Positions 8,532-18,196 of a stretch of DNA of 25,589 bases are shown here, piece by piece; position 1 is the first letter of the stretch; each line of letters starts with the position of its first letter. Where the stretch lies: positions 1 through 25,589 of IMG/VR virus record IMGVR_UViG_3300006802_000497, one strand, 5' to 3'. The stretch comes from a virus. Below the pieces are notes generated by a model. It did not search any database, had not been told where the DNA came from, and worked only from the letters and a program-made list of their open reading frames with translations. The position numbers were made by a program, and so were the translations under genes.

Positions 8532-9273
8532 TGTAAAATTTCATTCTGCCTATAAAAAATATTTTGAACAAGATAGTTATGAAGTTGACATAACTACCTA
8601 TTCAGATATTATGCTATATCTTAAAGGAGTGCATCCACGCTTTGCTAATTATCTTCGTAGAATTGAAATAGGTGAAATAGAAGAGTGTGTAGGCTTAGTA
8701 GATCAAAAATTTAATTGTATTACTTCTGACATACAAAATGTAAAACGTCCTAAACACGGAGAAACTATTTATATTACCCCTATTATTGCTGGAGGTGGTG
8801 GAAAAACAGGAATGATTATTGCGATGGTGGCAATAATCGCAATTTCTTTTATGATTCCAAATCCTTTTGCATTAGCTCCGGGTTTTGTAGGCCCTCCCAC
8901 AGCAGTTCAAGCTGCCGCTAGTTTAGGCGGGGCAGCCTTAGCAGCAATTGGAGGGATGTCGGCACTGACTATAAGTCTCGGTATGATGGCATTAAATATG
9001 TTAATATCTGCTTTTACCTCAAAACCTAAAAATCCTGTTTCTGGTTCTCCAGATTCAGCGGCAAGAACAGAAAATAACATGTTCGGAGCACTGCGAAACG
9101 CAACAGAGGCGGGTGCTCCTATACCTTTACACTATGGAATGACACGAGTATCTGGGCAATTTGTAAGCGGTTATTTACATACAACACAACACGGAAAAGG
9201 TAATGATCCTTCCGTTCAATCTATATTTCAAGCTAATCAAACTCCAAATGCTATTTTAGATGAGGCGGCTTAG
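8521..9273 (+). CDS. gpI-like tail assembly protein, copy 1
   Basis: I place the start at TTG 8521, which gives MKVNVKFHSAYKKYF, lining up with MQIELRIHSSYKPYF of copy 2, and has a GAGG site about nine bases upstream. A TTG at 8497 would add eight residues with no support. The result is 250 residues. An N-terminal ubiquitin-like beta domain of ~85 residues leads to a Gly/Ala-rich hydrophobic stretch (IIAGGGGKTGMIIAMVAI and onward) and a conserved tail (AARTENNMFGALRNATEAG, YGMTRVSGQFVSGYL). The same plan, including the hydrophobic middle and the short 'vlYG..rvgs.vvs' end, is seen in lambda gpI, which assists tail tip assembly. Ends 9273 with TAG directly abutting the next ATG. Confidence 0.78.
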   Translation: MKVNVKFHSAYKKYFEQDSYEVDITTYSDIMLYLKGVHPRFANYLRRIEIGEIEECVGLVDQKFNCITSDIQNVKRPKHGETIYITPIIAGGGGKTGMIIAMVAIIAISFMIPNPFALAPGFVGPPTAVQAAASLGGAALAAIGGMSALTISLGMMALNMLISAFTSKPKNPVSGSPDSAARTENNMFGALRNATEAGAPIPLHYGMTRVSGQFVSGYLHTTQHGKGNDPSVQSIFQANQTPNAILDEAA

Positions 9274-10053
9274 ATGCAAATAGAACTTCGTATACATTCA
9301 TCTTACAAACCTTATTTTGATCAAAGATCTTATAGCCTTGAAGTAATTGACTTTGAAGATATACATTTATATTTACGAAATTTGCATCCAAAATTTGATG
9401 CGTATTTAAAGGCTGTTCAACGAAAAGATACTGAAGAAGCAGTTTGTTTAGTAGACTCTACTTTTAGAACGTTAGACTATAACACTAAACAAATGAAAAA
9501 AATAAAAGATGGCGATGTATATTATCTAGCTCCTATGATTGTAGGAGGAGGCGGCAAACGTGGTTTTATTGCTATTGCAGCTTTTGCTGTTTTAGCTTAT
9601 GCTACAGGAGGTTTTGGTTTGATGACTCCACCGCCGGGTGGCGAACTGGGAATGCTTGAATTAGATGCTGGTATCTCTGCTGCTACTGGGGGCGGTAATA
9701 TCTTTGGAAGTCTAGGAGCAGCCGTTTCGAATATGCCTACTTTTTTAAAATCTATTATTGGTAACTTAGCTATAAGCTTTATAACTTCGTTATTTACTAA
9801 AAAACCTAAGTCTCCTGTTGCGGCTACTCCCGACTCGGCGGCAAGAACAGAAAATAATATGTTTAATTCTTTACAAAACTCAACAGAGTCAGGAACACCT
9901 ATAGCACTAAATTATGGAATGACACGAGTAGCAGGGCAGTTTGTTAGTGGTTATCTTCACACCACTGCTCACGGTAAAGGTAATGATCCTGCGGTGCAAT
10001 CGTTGTTTCAAGCAAATCATACTCCAAATGCTATTTTAGATGAGGCAGCCTAA
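9274..10053 (+). CDS. gpI-like tail assembly protein, copy 2 (tandem duplicate)
   Basis: 259 residues with the same plan as copy 1: an N-terminal ~85-residue domain (MQIELRIHSSYKPYFDQRSY, YYLAPMIVGGGGKRG), a Gly- and Ala-rich hydrophobic middle unlike that of copy 1, and a nearly identical C-terminal region. By hand count 58 of the last 71 residues match copy 1, from AARTENN to the shared ending TPNAILDEAA. The 26 bases coding the last residues before the final alanines are identical. Conserved ends with a divergent middle suggest an old duplication with selection or gene conversion on the termini. The start immediately follows the TAG of copy 1; the stop overlaps the gpJ start (TAATG). Role as for gpI. 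Confidence 0.78.
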   Translation: MQIELRIHSSYKPYFDQRSYSLEVIDFEDIHLYLRNLHPKFDAYLKAVQRKDTEEAVCLVDSTFRTLDYNTKQMKKIKDGDVYYLAPMIVGGGGKRGFIAIAAFAVLAYATGGFGLMTPPPGGELGMLELDAGISAATGGGNIFGSLGAAVSNMPTFLKSIIGNLAISFITSLFTKKPKSPVAATPDSAARTENNMFNSLQNSTESGTPIALNYGMTRVAGQFVSGYLHTTAHGKGNDPAVQSLFQANHTPNAILDEAA

Positions 10054-13000
10054 TGAGCGTTATTAGACATTATAATTCATATAAAGGTAGACGAATTCCT
10101 TATATTGTAGGAGCTAAAGGTGGCTGTTTTCCTGCGGGAACTGCCATAACAATGGCAGATGGTAGTACTAAACCCATTGAAGATATTAAAAATTTAGATG
10201 TTGTGCTTGCCTTTAATAAAAACGGTGTTCTTAGCCCTGCCACGGTGAGTGAGACTTTTTATCACGAAAACGATGAGTTTATTACAATTAAACACTGGGC
10301 AGGAGAGTTTACTGTAACCCCTAATCATTGGATTTTAGCCGATTCAGGACTATTTTTAGAGGCAGGTCAGCTTACTACAAAAGATCAAGTAGTTACTAAA
10401 GATGGGCAAATTTCTCCTATTGAAAGTATTGAGCCTGCGGGTAGCGGTTCTAGTTATAATTTTACTGTAAGTAAAGCACATACTTATATTGCTAATGATG
10501 TACGCGTGCATAATAAAGGTGGGGGAAAAGGGGGAGGTACTACTCATACTCCTGTTGAAGCTGAAAATAGTTTATTCTCTACTGATATTTTATTTGTTAC
10601 TAATGCTGTTGGAGAAGGTCCTGTATATAGAATTAATCCTAACGGGCCTCAAGACATTGAAATTCAAGACGGCGGTATTGATGATTTAATTAATCTAGAC
10701 GGAGATGGACGAGAAAATACAGAGAAATTTAAAACTATTTCAAATACAGGAACCGTAACTCAATCACCTCTTCGAGTATTTGGAGAAGAAATTGTAACTC
10801 CCCAAAACTTTCAATCTCCTGTTAGATTGAAAAAGGGTAATGTTGCTGGAATACCAAAATCCTCAGTTGAGTTACAAGATACAAGTGCTGATGATTGGGA
10901 TGCTCTTCGCTTTTCTTTTACACTAAACTCTTTATTGACACAAGCCACTAACGGAGATATTAATGGACACTCTATTTCCTTGCGTATTCGTATATTTAAC
11001 AGAGCTGGAACAGAAACTATTGCTGATACAGGAGATGAGGATACAGTAACTGCTGGAAACGCTACTATTTCTGGAAAAACAAACACTCCATTTAAATTTA
11101 CTATTACTGTTTTGATTCCTGAAGAAAAAAGGTCTACTGATGGATATAAATTTACTGTAGAAAAAACTTCTGGTGACTCAGAAAAATCTACTATTTCCGA
11201 AGAAATTCAATTAAGTGGCTGGTTTGAAATTAAATATAAAAGACAAGCGTATCCAAGAACTGCTCATATTGGTTATGCTATTAAAGCACATTCTGAATAT
11301 ACAGGAGGCGTACCTAACTTTACTTCTCTAATAAAAGGATTGCTAGTAAAGGTTCCCTCAAACTATAATCAACCTATCTTAGAAACAGGAGAGATAGATT
11401 GGAGAGAATTAGAACTTCCAGAAACAGGTACAGCTGAAATTGACGGTGTTTCTGGAGTACAAATTGGCTATACTCAAAGAGGCTACAGATTACAACAATC
11501 AGGACTAACTGTTCAAACCAGTGCTAACCCTGTTATTTATCAAGGTGTGTGGGACGGAACTTTTATCTATGCTTGGTCTCAAAACCCTGTTTGGATTACT
11601 TATGATATATTAACTAATAAAACATATGGTTTAGGGATTGCAGAAGAAAATATTGATAAATTTAAATTTTATCAAGTTGCTCAATATTGCGATGCTTGTA
11701 ACGTAATTACAGGAGCTTTTGAGGGCATAGATTCTTTAGCAGACGGTACTTTTAGACATAAACCAAGAGGATTATTTACAGATAGTAGAGAAAATCAATT
11801 TGGTTTGTCATCTTTTATTAAGATTAAAGAAAGACGTTTTATTTGTGACTGTACTATCATTGATCAATCTCAAGCAATGGATACTATTAACCAAATAACA
11901 TCAATTTTTAGAGGAGCGTTAGTTTATTCTGGGGGTAAAATTACTCTTGCAGTTGATATGCCTAATGAAATTCCTGTAGCAGTATTTAATGAATCTAATA
12001 TTAAAGATGGCAGTTTTCAAATAAGTGGTATTAAAGAAAGTGATATTTTAACAGGCGTAGATGTATCGTATATTGACCCTACTAACCACTTTAAACGAGA
12101 AGTAGTTCGTATTGATACTACAGATAGAAATGATGGTATGCAAAAGTCAGAAATTGAAAATGTTGCGTCTCTTGATTTATTCGGGGTAACTCGTAGAAGT
12201 CAAGCTCTTAGATATGCCCAATATCATATTGCTGCTTCTAAATTTTTGCGTCGTCGAGCTCAGTGGACTACCTCAGCAGAAGCTTTATTGCTATCTCCTG
12301 GAGATGTTGTATCGGTCGCTCAAAGAAATATTGGTATTGCTTGGGGTTATGCCGGTAAAGTTGTTTCAAACTCAACTTTAGGTTCTGATACTGTGCAAGC
12401 GGGTAACGTAATACTTGAACATCTAACTACTCCTTCTTTGTCTGCTTCTGTATTTACTGCAAATACAAATCCGCTTATACTTCGAGTATTTCGCTCTGAC
12501 AGAGATAGAATTGAATTATTTTTATTATCTAATACCGATTACCAATTATTAGATACAGGCAATGTTACTTCTGGTTTTGATAGAGCAAGAGTTAATGTAA
12601 TTTCTAAATATAACTATATAACACAAGCTTTTGATAGTGGTATAGATTCTACTGGTTTTCAAGCTAATGATGTTCCAACTATAGGTGATTTATGGACTCT
12701 TGGTGAGATTGATGATCCTAATAATATTTATTCAGCAAAATCAGATAAACTATTTAAAATTACTTCTATTACTAGAAATGAGGATCACGAAGTTGTAGTT
12801 GACTCTATTGAATATGTGTCAAATATTTATGTAGATTCTGATACTTTTATTGACTATACTCCAACTGATTATATTGATACTACAAGTCCTCTTCGTCCAC
12901 CACCGGCTCCGCAATTTAAGCTACAGCCTCTAACTAGAAGGGAACAAGACGGTTCTTTAACCACAGACTTATTTATTGATGTCTCTACGGAAAGAACAGG

Positions 13001-16000
13001 ATACGGTCTTGCTTTTGCTACAGAGTTTGAGATTATGAGAACTGATGAATCTCAAACAATGCTATCAGGTCAACTTGATACAAATGTAAATGCTGCTACT
13101 TTTGGTACTTTGTCCTTTACTCCTTCTAATACTGCTGCTTTAGCTGATGCTACCGGCGTAGCCGTGTTGGTTGGAAAAAATGGATTTGATACTAATTTAG
13201 GAGAAATTAGATTACTATGTAACTCGGTAGCTGCTATAGATGACAGCTCTAGCATTAGATTTACTGTTGAAGGATTAAATGTTGCTTTTGATACTAATAT
13301 CGGTAAACATGTTTTACGAACTAATGATGGCTCTATTCCTTTAAAAGGAATAGATCAGCTATCATTCCCGATTATTGGTAAAACAGATACTCCTTTACTT
13401 ATACAAAATTTTGGAGGTCAATTAACTGAATACAGCGCTAATATAACTGCTTTTAATGAAACTGGTGACGATATAGATTTAGGAGATGCTTTAAGTATTG
13501 AAGTAGAAAATACAGAAAATTTAGGCATAAGATTAGTTGATTTGCTTCCTCCAGCTCCTTTTTATGTAACTATTAATCAACTTTTAGATTCTAGATATTT
13601 AGATACTACACCAGATATTTATGTAGCTGGCTCTGATATTACGTATATTAGGAATAATACTTTTGTATCAGGAGCAAGTACTCATGTAGAGCCTCTTGAA
13701 ATTACTCCTAGAGACAAAAATTTTATCACAGTATATGTAGATGGCATAAAGAAAACTGCTGGACAGTTTACTTTTAATAAAGATACTTCTCCTCCTAATA
13801 TAACTTATACTATTGAAGAAGGAGAAGAAACTATTAAAGTATTGATAGATCATTATACTGTTCCTGCTATTGAAATAGGGGATAATGTTCAAATTCTTTC
13901 AGATAACGTATTTTCTGTTGCTAACGTGTCTTATGACCCAGCAGACCCGTCATATAATGCTGCGCTAACTTCTAATAATATTTATTCTATCACATTATCT
14001 AAGCGTCCTCGGTCTAATGTAAGCGGATTTACTGCTATAAATATTTCTCCAAACCCTATTGGAGTAATTGCCAATGTAAATCAAAGTGCCGCTAATTTTA
14101 CTTTTGATTATAATAAAGCTATTTATCCTGGTAATTTTAACTTAGCTAATAACTATGTATATGATGTAGCTTATGGTGAGGGTTTTGAAAAAGTATTTTT
14201 AACAGAAAATAGAACTATAAGAAACTTATCTACAGGAACCACGATAGTTAGAGCAAGAAATAAAAATAGAGCAGGACGAGCCAGCCCTTATGTAACTAAA
14301 GCTCTTACAATAGAAAACCTTCTTATCCCAAAGGTTCAAAATGTTGTTATTACAGAATCCTTGTACAAAGAACAAGTTGGTGGTGTAGCTGTTAGAGCTA
14401 TTGTAGCCTTTGATCATTTACAAAACTCAGAAGTAACAGATTATGAAGTTTCTTATCGTATTACAGGAGAGTCTGCCGATCTAACTTCTTTTACTTCTGT
14501 AAAAGTTCCGGCAACAGCTGTCGATTCTGATGGAAAAGTTAGATATCTTATAAACAACATTGATAGAGGTGCTAGTTCACAGGTTAATACTTTAAATATT
14601 AGGATTACTCCACTAAACAAAGATATTAGAGGACAAACTACAACAGTAACACAAACTATTTTAGGTAAGACAGCTCCTCCACAAAACGTTATTAACTTTA
14701 CTGGAGGCCAGCTATCTGATCAGATAACTTTTTTCTGGTCTTATCCACGAACTAACGATGAGCTATCTGATTTAGATCTAAAAGAAGTAGTTATTAGGCG
14801 CATACCGGGAACAGCTACTATTAATTCTTCTAATTTTGTACTTGCTGACGCATATCATACAGAAGCTGCGGGAGGCGCTAGATTTACTGTTAATATTGAT
14901 ACTTTTGGTACTTTTACTTATTTAGTACGAACTCGTGATACTAGCGGTAACTTTAGTGAAAGCGTAACAGGACTTACATTAACAACAACTAGGCCTGTTA
15001 GAAATACTGTTATTGCTGCGTACAACGAAGACTCTCCTGGAACTACGTTTGCAGGAATTGTAAATACAAACTCCGCAGAGGAAAATTTTGCTTCTTTCTC
15101 TACCTCTAATAATGGTGGTATCAATAACTCTTCTGTTCCAAGTTCTGTAGTAGATAATGCAAATGGTTCTTCTTCTGGTTGGTCTGCTATTGCAGCTTCT
15201 CCTACAGATTTATTAGCTACAGGAGACGCTACTTACATTACACAAATTAGAGATTTAGGTTCTACTGTTACGGGTTCTTTATTTGTTGATATTGAAGGAA
15301 CACAGGCAGTACAAACAACTTATAATGACTATCATACAGTATTGTTTTCTGGTGTCACAGAAACAAATACTGGTCCAGCAGCGGATGTTCTTCAAGAAGA
15401 TAATTTTGGTGGTATTGGAACAGTCCTTGGATTTTCTAATTCAACTCTTACATTTAATTATAGTGGTGTTAATAAAACGTTAGTAGACACCACAACTACT
15501 GCTAATGTATATGCTATATGGAATCCCGGGCAGTATACTGGTAATGTTATTTCTATTTCTGCTATTACGCAAGCTTCTCCGGCTGTTGTTACTACAGTAG
15601 GATCTGAGCACGGTCTTGTAGATGGTGATAGAATTATCATTCACGATGTTACTGGTATGACAGAAATTAATGATAAAGAAGTATATGTAACTAGAGACAG
15701 TGCAACGGCAGTTTCTTTATTTACCGATTCTGCAAGAACTACTCCTTTAAACTCTACTGGATTTACAGCATATAGTAGTTCTGGTGTGCTTGACCAAGGT
15801 GATTATGCAAACGCAAACTCATATGCTTTGATTGCCAGTGTTATTAATGCTAATCATGTTGCGTTAGGAACTTCTTATCACGCAAATGGAGATGCTACTG
15901 GTACTAATGCTTTTGCTAATATTACTCAAGTAGCTTCTACTTATCAATTAGTTGATTTGTCACAGTTTTCAGATTTAGGGTCGTCAGCAACTTTTGAAGG

Positions 16001-16532
16001 TACTTTAGGCGTTGTCTCAACAACAGCATTCGTTAGGACTAGTACAGAAACACCAGAAAATTTATTCCAAGCAGACCCAACAGCCGCAGATCCTGCAGCG
16101 CTACAGGTTGTTCAGGCTAATTTTACGGGAGGAAGCTCTACTAATGATGGTTTCTTACCATATGAGACGGGAACTAAAGCTTTCCGATTCTTCCAAATAA
16201 AATTTGTTGTAAATAACAACGAGCCTAATCAATTTGACTTTACAATTGATAAATTACGATATACAATTGAAAAAGAAAAGCTAATATTTACAGAAAGTGT
16301 CGTTTTTGACGGAGTTGATAAGGTAGTTGATTTGTCTTCTGCTAATTTTGTGCAAGTGCCTGTAGTAAGTTTAGATGTTACTTCTAGCGCTAATGCTTTA
16401 GCGGCACCTATAGCAGTAACTACCGAATTAAGCGCAACTCAATTAAAATTTAATGTATTTTTTACAAGTAATGGGGTTGCCCATCCAGCAGATAGCACAG
16501 CAACTGTATCGGTGACAGCAACAGGAGTTTAA
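10053..16532 (+). CDS. gpJ-like central tail fibre / tail tip protein with embedded Hint (intein-like) domain
   Basis: 2159 residues, about twice lambda gpJ (1132). Order: residues 1-24, a short basic segment ending GAKGG; 25-154, a Hint domain (separate entry); 155-162, KGGGKGGG; then a clear gpJ match beginning HTPVEAENSLFSTDILF with NAVGEGPVY, and around 496-550 GVWDGTFIYAWSQNPVWITY and YQVAQYCDACN. The gpJ core runs to roughly residue 1000. Residues ~1425-1640 look like fibronectin-type repeats; ~1830-1915 (VVTTVGSEHGLVDGDRIIIH) resemble the FCCH-like beta module frequent in phage structural proteins; the C terminus is beta-rich and probably the receptor-facing part. gpJ forms the tip and contacts the host receptor. 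The start overlaps the gpI stop (TAATG). The extra length and modular C terminus suggest a host-range-determining adhesin. Confidence 0.87.
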   Translation: MSVIRHYNSYKGRRIPYIVGAKGGCFPAGTAITMADGSTKPIEDIKNLDVVLAFNKNGVLSPATVSETFYHENDEFITIKHWAGEFTVTPNHWILADSGLFLEAGQLTTKDQVVTKDGQISPIESIEPAGSGSSYNFTVSKAHTYIANDVRVHNKGGGKGGGTTHTPVEAENSLFSTDILFVTNAVGEGPVYRINPNGPQDIEIQDGGIDDLINLDGDGRENTEKFKTISNTGTVTQSPLRVFGEEIVTPQNFQSPVRLKKGNVAGIPKSSVELQDTSADDWDALRFSFTLNSLLTQATNGDINGHSISLRIRIFNRAGTETIADTGDEDTVTAGNATISGKTNTPFKFTITVLIPEEKRSTDGYKFTVEKTSGDSEKSTISEEIQLSGWFEIKYKRQAYPRTAHIGYAIKAHSEYTGGVPNFTSLIKGLLVKVPSNYNQPILETGEIDWRELELPETGTAEIDGVSGVQIGYTQRGYRLQQSGLTVQTSANPVIYQGVWDGTFIYAWSQNPVWITYDILTNKTYGLGIAEENIDKFKFYQVAQYCDACNVITGAFEGIDSLADGTFRHKPRGLFTDSRENQFGLSSFIKIKERRFICDCTIIDQSQAMDTINQITSIFRGALVYSGGKITLAVDMPNEIPVAVFNESNIKDGSFQISGIKESDILTGVDVSYIDPTNHFKREVVRIDTTDRNDGMQKSEIENVASLDLFGVTRRSQALRYAQYHIAASKFLRRRAQWTTSAEALLLSPGDVVSVAQRNIGIAWGYAGKVVSNSTLGSDTVQAGNVILEHLTTPSLSASVFTANTNPLILRVFRSDRDRIELFLLSNTDYQLLDTGNVTSGFDRARVNVISKYNYITQAFDSGIDSTGFQANDVPTIGDLWTLGEIDDPNNIYSAKSDKLFKITSITRNEDHEVVVDSIEYVSNIYVDSDTFIDYTPTDYIDTTSPLRPPPAPQFKLQPLTRREQDGSLTTDLFIDVSTERTGYGLAFATEFEIMRTDESQTMLSGQLDTNVNAATFGTLSFTPSNTAALADATGVAVLVGKNGFDTNLGEIRLLCNSVAAIDDSSSIRFTVEGLNVAFDTNIGKHVLRTNDGSIPLKGIDQLSFPIIGKTDTPLLIQNFGGQLTEYSANITAFNETGDDIDLGDALSIEVENTENLGIRLVDLLPPAPFYVTINQLLDSRYLDTTPDIYVAGSDITYIRNNTFVSGASTHVEPLEITPRDKNFITVYVDGIKKTAGQFTFNKDTSPPNITYTIEEGEETIKVLIDHYTVPAIEIGDNVQILSDNVFSVANVSYDPADPSYNAALTSNNIYSITLSKRPRSNVSGFTAINISPNPIGVIANVNQSAANFTFDYNKAIYPGNFNLANNYVYDVAYGEGFEKVFLTENRTIRNLSTGTTIVRARNKNRAGRASPYVTKALTIENLLIPKVQNVVITESLYKEQVGGVAVRAIVAFDHLQNSEVTDYEVSYRITGESADLTSFTSVKVPATAVDSDGKVRYLINNIDRGASSQVNTLNIRITPLNKDIRGQTTTVTQTILGKTAPPQNVINFTGGQLSDQITFFWSYPRTNDELSDLDLKEVVIRRIPGTATINSSNFVLADAYHTEAAGGARFTVNIDTFGTFTYLVRTRDTSGNFSESVTGLTLTTTRPVRNTVIAAYNEDSPGTTFAGIVNTNSAEENFASFSTSNNGGINNSSVPSSVVDNANGSSSGWSAIAASPTDLLATGDATYITQIRDLGSTVTGSLFVDIEGTQAVQTTYNDYHTVLFSGVTETNTGPAADVLQEDNFGGIGTVLGFSNSTLTFNYSGVNKTLVDTTTTANVYAIWNPGQYTGNVISISAITQASPAVVTTVGSEHGLVDGDRIIIHDVTGMTEINDKEVYVTRDSATAVSLFTDSARTTPLNSTGFTAYSSSGVLDQGDYANANSYALIASVINANHVALGTSYHANGDATGTNAFANITQVASTYQLVDLSQFSDLGSSATFEGTLGVVSTTAFVRTSTETPENLFQADPTAADPAALQVVQANFTGGSSTNDGFLPYETGTKAFRFFQIKFVVNNNEPNQFDFTIDKLRYTIEKEKLIFTESVVFDGVDKVVDLSSANFVQVPVVSLDVTSSANALAAPIAVTTELSATQLKFNVFFTSNGVAHPADSTATVSVTATGV
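10125..10514 (+). other. Hint domain (mini-intein / bacterial intein-like) inside gpJ-like protein
   Basis: 130 codons from Cys25 to Asn154 of the gpJ-like protein. Block A: CFPAGTAITMADGSTKPIED, beginning with the nucleophilic Cys. Block B: TVTPNHWIL, with TxxH (T89, H92). C-terminal blocks: AHTYIANDVRVHN, ending His153-Asn154. There is no room for a homing endonuclease. The residue after Asn154 is Lys155, not Cys, Ser or Thr, so the canonical splicing nucleophile is missing. Published A-type bacterial intein-like domains that lack this nucleophile can cleave and sometimes splice. The flanks are both Gly/Lys-rich (GAKGG before, KGGGKGGG after), so removal would rejoin a single Gly/Lys linker just ahead of the lambda-type gpJ start. 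Confidence 0.87.
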
Positions 16533-16534
16533 TA

Positions 16535-17719
16535 ATGGCAACAGGGGATTCAAATACTTTTGTAGAACCGACTGCGGGTACAGCTATTAATACCGCCAGA
16601 GGGCAAGTTAATGGTAGTTTACGCGCTCTCTTACGTAATTTTTATAGTTCAGTAACTCCTACTGGACCAAATATTATTGCTTCTGGCACTAATCAAGGTG
16701 AGCAAGATGGTATGCTATTTAGAATGGCTAATGCTAATGTTGCTGCTTTATATATTTCAGACTCTGCTAATAAAAAGTCTTCTAAGGCTGGAGGTAATTT
16801 TACTAGGGTAGGCATAGGTAATCGGGTAGAAAATGGTATTGGGGCTTTAGCAGCTAACGTAACCCACTATGAAATTGGTGAGTTAGTTGCTACTGTAAGT
16901 GCTGATGGAGCACTAGCTTCTAATGCTCGGTTATACCTTTCAAAAGGTAATACAAATTCTATGACTGATTTCATAGATGTAGGTATTCCTCCTACAAACG
17001 GCTCTGTTACTGCTCCTATGATCGGTAACTTAGAGTATTTGAGTTTTTCTAATGCTTTAGTGGGAAAAACCAAATTTACAACTAATGCTGACATTAAATT
17101 AGGCAGTGCAGGCGACGGAGACGGTAATACTGCTATTGGTTTTAATACCAATAACGTAAATTCTAATGTAAGTTTAGTTAAAAATATTCAAGAGAGTGGG
17201 CACTGTTTAAGTATTATAGATCAAGATGGTGATTACGGTCCTCTACGTTCTAATATAGTTTTTCAATCTACGGTCGCTGGTACAGATACTGCTATCTCTG
17301 AGTTAATTCCTGTAGGGACTATGGTAGTGTGGGGAAAAGCAGCAGCTCCTTCTGGGTGGTTATTGTGTGACGGTACTGCTATTTCTCGAACCACTTACTC
17401 GGCTCTTTTTGCACAATTAGGTACTACTTATGGAGTTGGTAATGGCTCAACCACTTTTAATCTACCTAATTTTAGAGATAGAGCTCCCGTAGGCGCAGGA
17501 GCAAATATGTCTTTAGGTAACCAAGCAGGTGCACTAGCATCTTCTGGTGTAATTACTACAAACTCGGGAACGGCAGATTTAACAGTAGGTACTGCTTCTT
17601 TTGCTTCTAGTGCTAAAGACTCTTCTGTAACAGACGCTGTAACAAGTGTTACTGCTGGTGGGCACACACATACTCTTACTTTACCGCACATTGCAGTAAA
17701 CTTTATAATTAAAACATAG
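16535..17719 (+). CDS. Tail fibre protein with C-terminal phage tail collar domain
   Basis: 394 residues. The N-terminal ~250 are low in recognisable motifs (TAINTARGQVNGSLRALLR near the start; Asn/Ala/Gly-rich later). From about residue 255 the tail collar domain is clear: IPVGTMVVWGKAAAPSGWLL, CDGTAISRTTYSALFAQLGT, TYGVGNGSTTFNLPNFRDRA. The end, GGHTHTLTLPHIAVNFIIKT, is the common tip sequence of such fibres, with a His-x-His pair that in related fibre tips binds metal. These proteins form short fibres that contact the host surface, usually as trimers. AGGAG precedes the ATG at good spacing. Position directly behind gpJ fits a fibre attached at the tail tip. Confidence 0.83.
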   Translation: MATGDSNTFVEPTAGTAINTARGQVNGSLRALLRNFYSSVTPTGPNIIASGTNQGEQDGMLFRMANANVAALYISDSANKKSSKAGGNFTRVGIGNRVENGIGALAANVTHYEIGELVATVSADGALASNARLYLSKGNTNSMTDFIDVGIPPTNGSVTAPMIGNLEYLSFSNALVGKTKFTTNADIKLGSAGDGDGNTAIGFNTNNVNSNVSLVKNIQESGHCLSIIDQDGDYGPLRSNIVFQSTVAGTDTAISELIPVGTMVVWGKAAAPSGWLLCDGTAISRTTYSALFAQLGTTYGVGNGSTTFNLPNFRDRAPVGAGANMSLGNQAGALASSGVITTNSGTADLTVGTASFASSAKDSSVTDAVTSVTAGGHTHTLTLPHIAVNFIIKT

Positions 17720-17728
17720 AGGAATAAA

Positions 17729-18193
17729 ATGGAATATATGAAATTTGAAATTGATAATTTGACACAAGATAGAGTTATCTGTCAATATAGAGAAATTACA
17801 GAAGAAAAAAAAGGAGAATTTAAATCACGAGTATTTCCTTTAGAACTTTTAGGAGAACACGAACCAAAAATTCTTGAATTGGTTAAAGGTGATATTACAG
17901 GTATTTATTTAGAATACAACGGAGAAGTAACACACACAGAACGAAAACAGTTTGGAAAAGCAATAACTGCTCTAGATGAGGAAACAGTAGAGTATTGTTT
18001 AAAGGTTGTTAAAAATGCTTGTGTTCAAGAAAAATGGGATGATTTACTTAAACCGCCTTCTGTAGACGAACAAGTTGAGGAATTTTTAAAAGAATTCTTT
18101 CCTGATGATGATGAAGAAACTTTAAAACCAAAAGACTTTTTAGCAGAGTTTTTTGCGGAATTAGAAGAAGAGGCTGATTCCGAAAAGGAATAA
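17729..18193 (+). CDS. Acidic protein of unknown function between two fibre genes
   Basis: 154 residues, not recognised. The N-terminal half (IDNLTQDRVICQYREITEEK) looks like a small mixed alpha/beta domain. The C-terminal half is strongly acidic with helical character (QVEEFLKEFFPDDDEET, FFAELEEEADSEKE). The start at 17729 is supported by AGAGGA five bases upstream; a second in-frame ATG lies at 17738. Lying between two fibre genes, it could be a fibre assembly helper as small genes in this position often are, but nothing in the sequence shows that directly. Confidence 0.7.
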   Translation: MEYMKFEIDNLTQDRVICQYREITEEKKGEFKSRVFPLELLGEHEPKILELVKGDITGIYLEYNGEVTHTERKQFGKAITALDEETVEYCLKVVKNACVQEKWDDLLKPPSVDEQVEEFLKEFFPDDDEETLKPKDFLAEFFAELEEEADSEKE

Positions 18194-18196
18194 TAA

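Noticed and set aside
8780-8815. Walker A-like string GGGGKTG in gpI copy 1
   Set aside because: Spacing does not fit GxxxxGK[ST], copy 2 has GGGGKRG, and the Gly run is part of the gpI hydrophobic middle.
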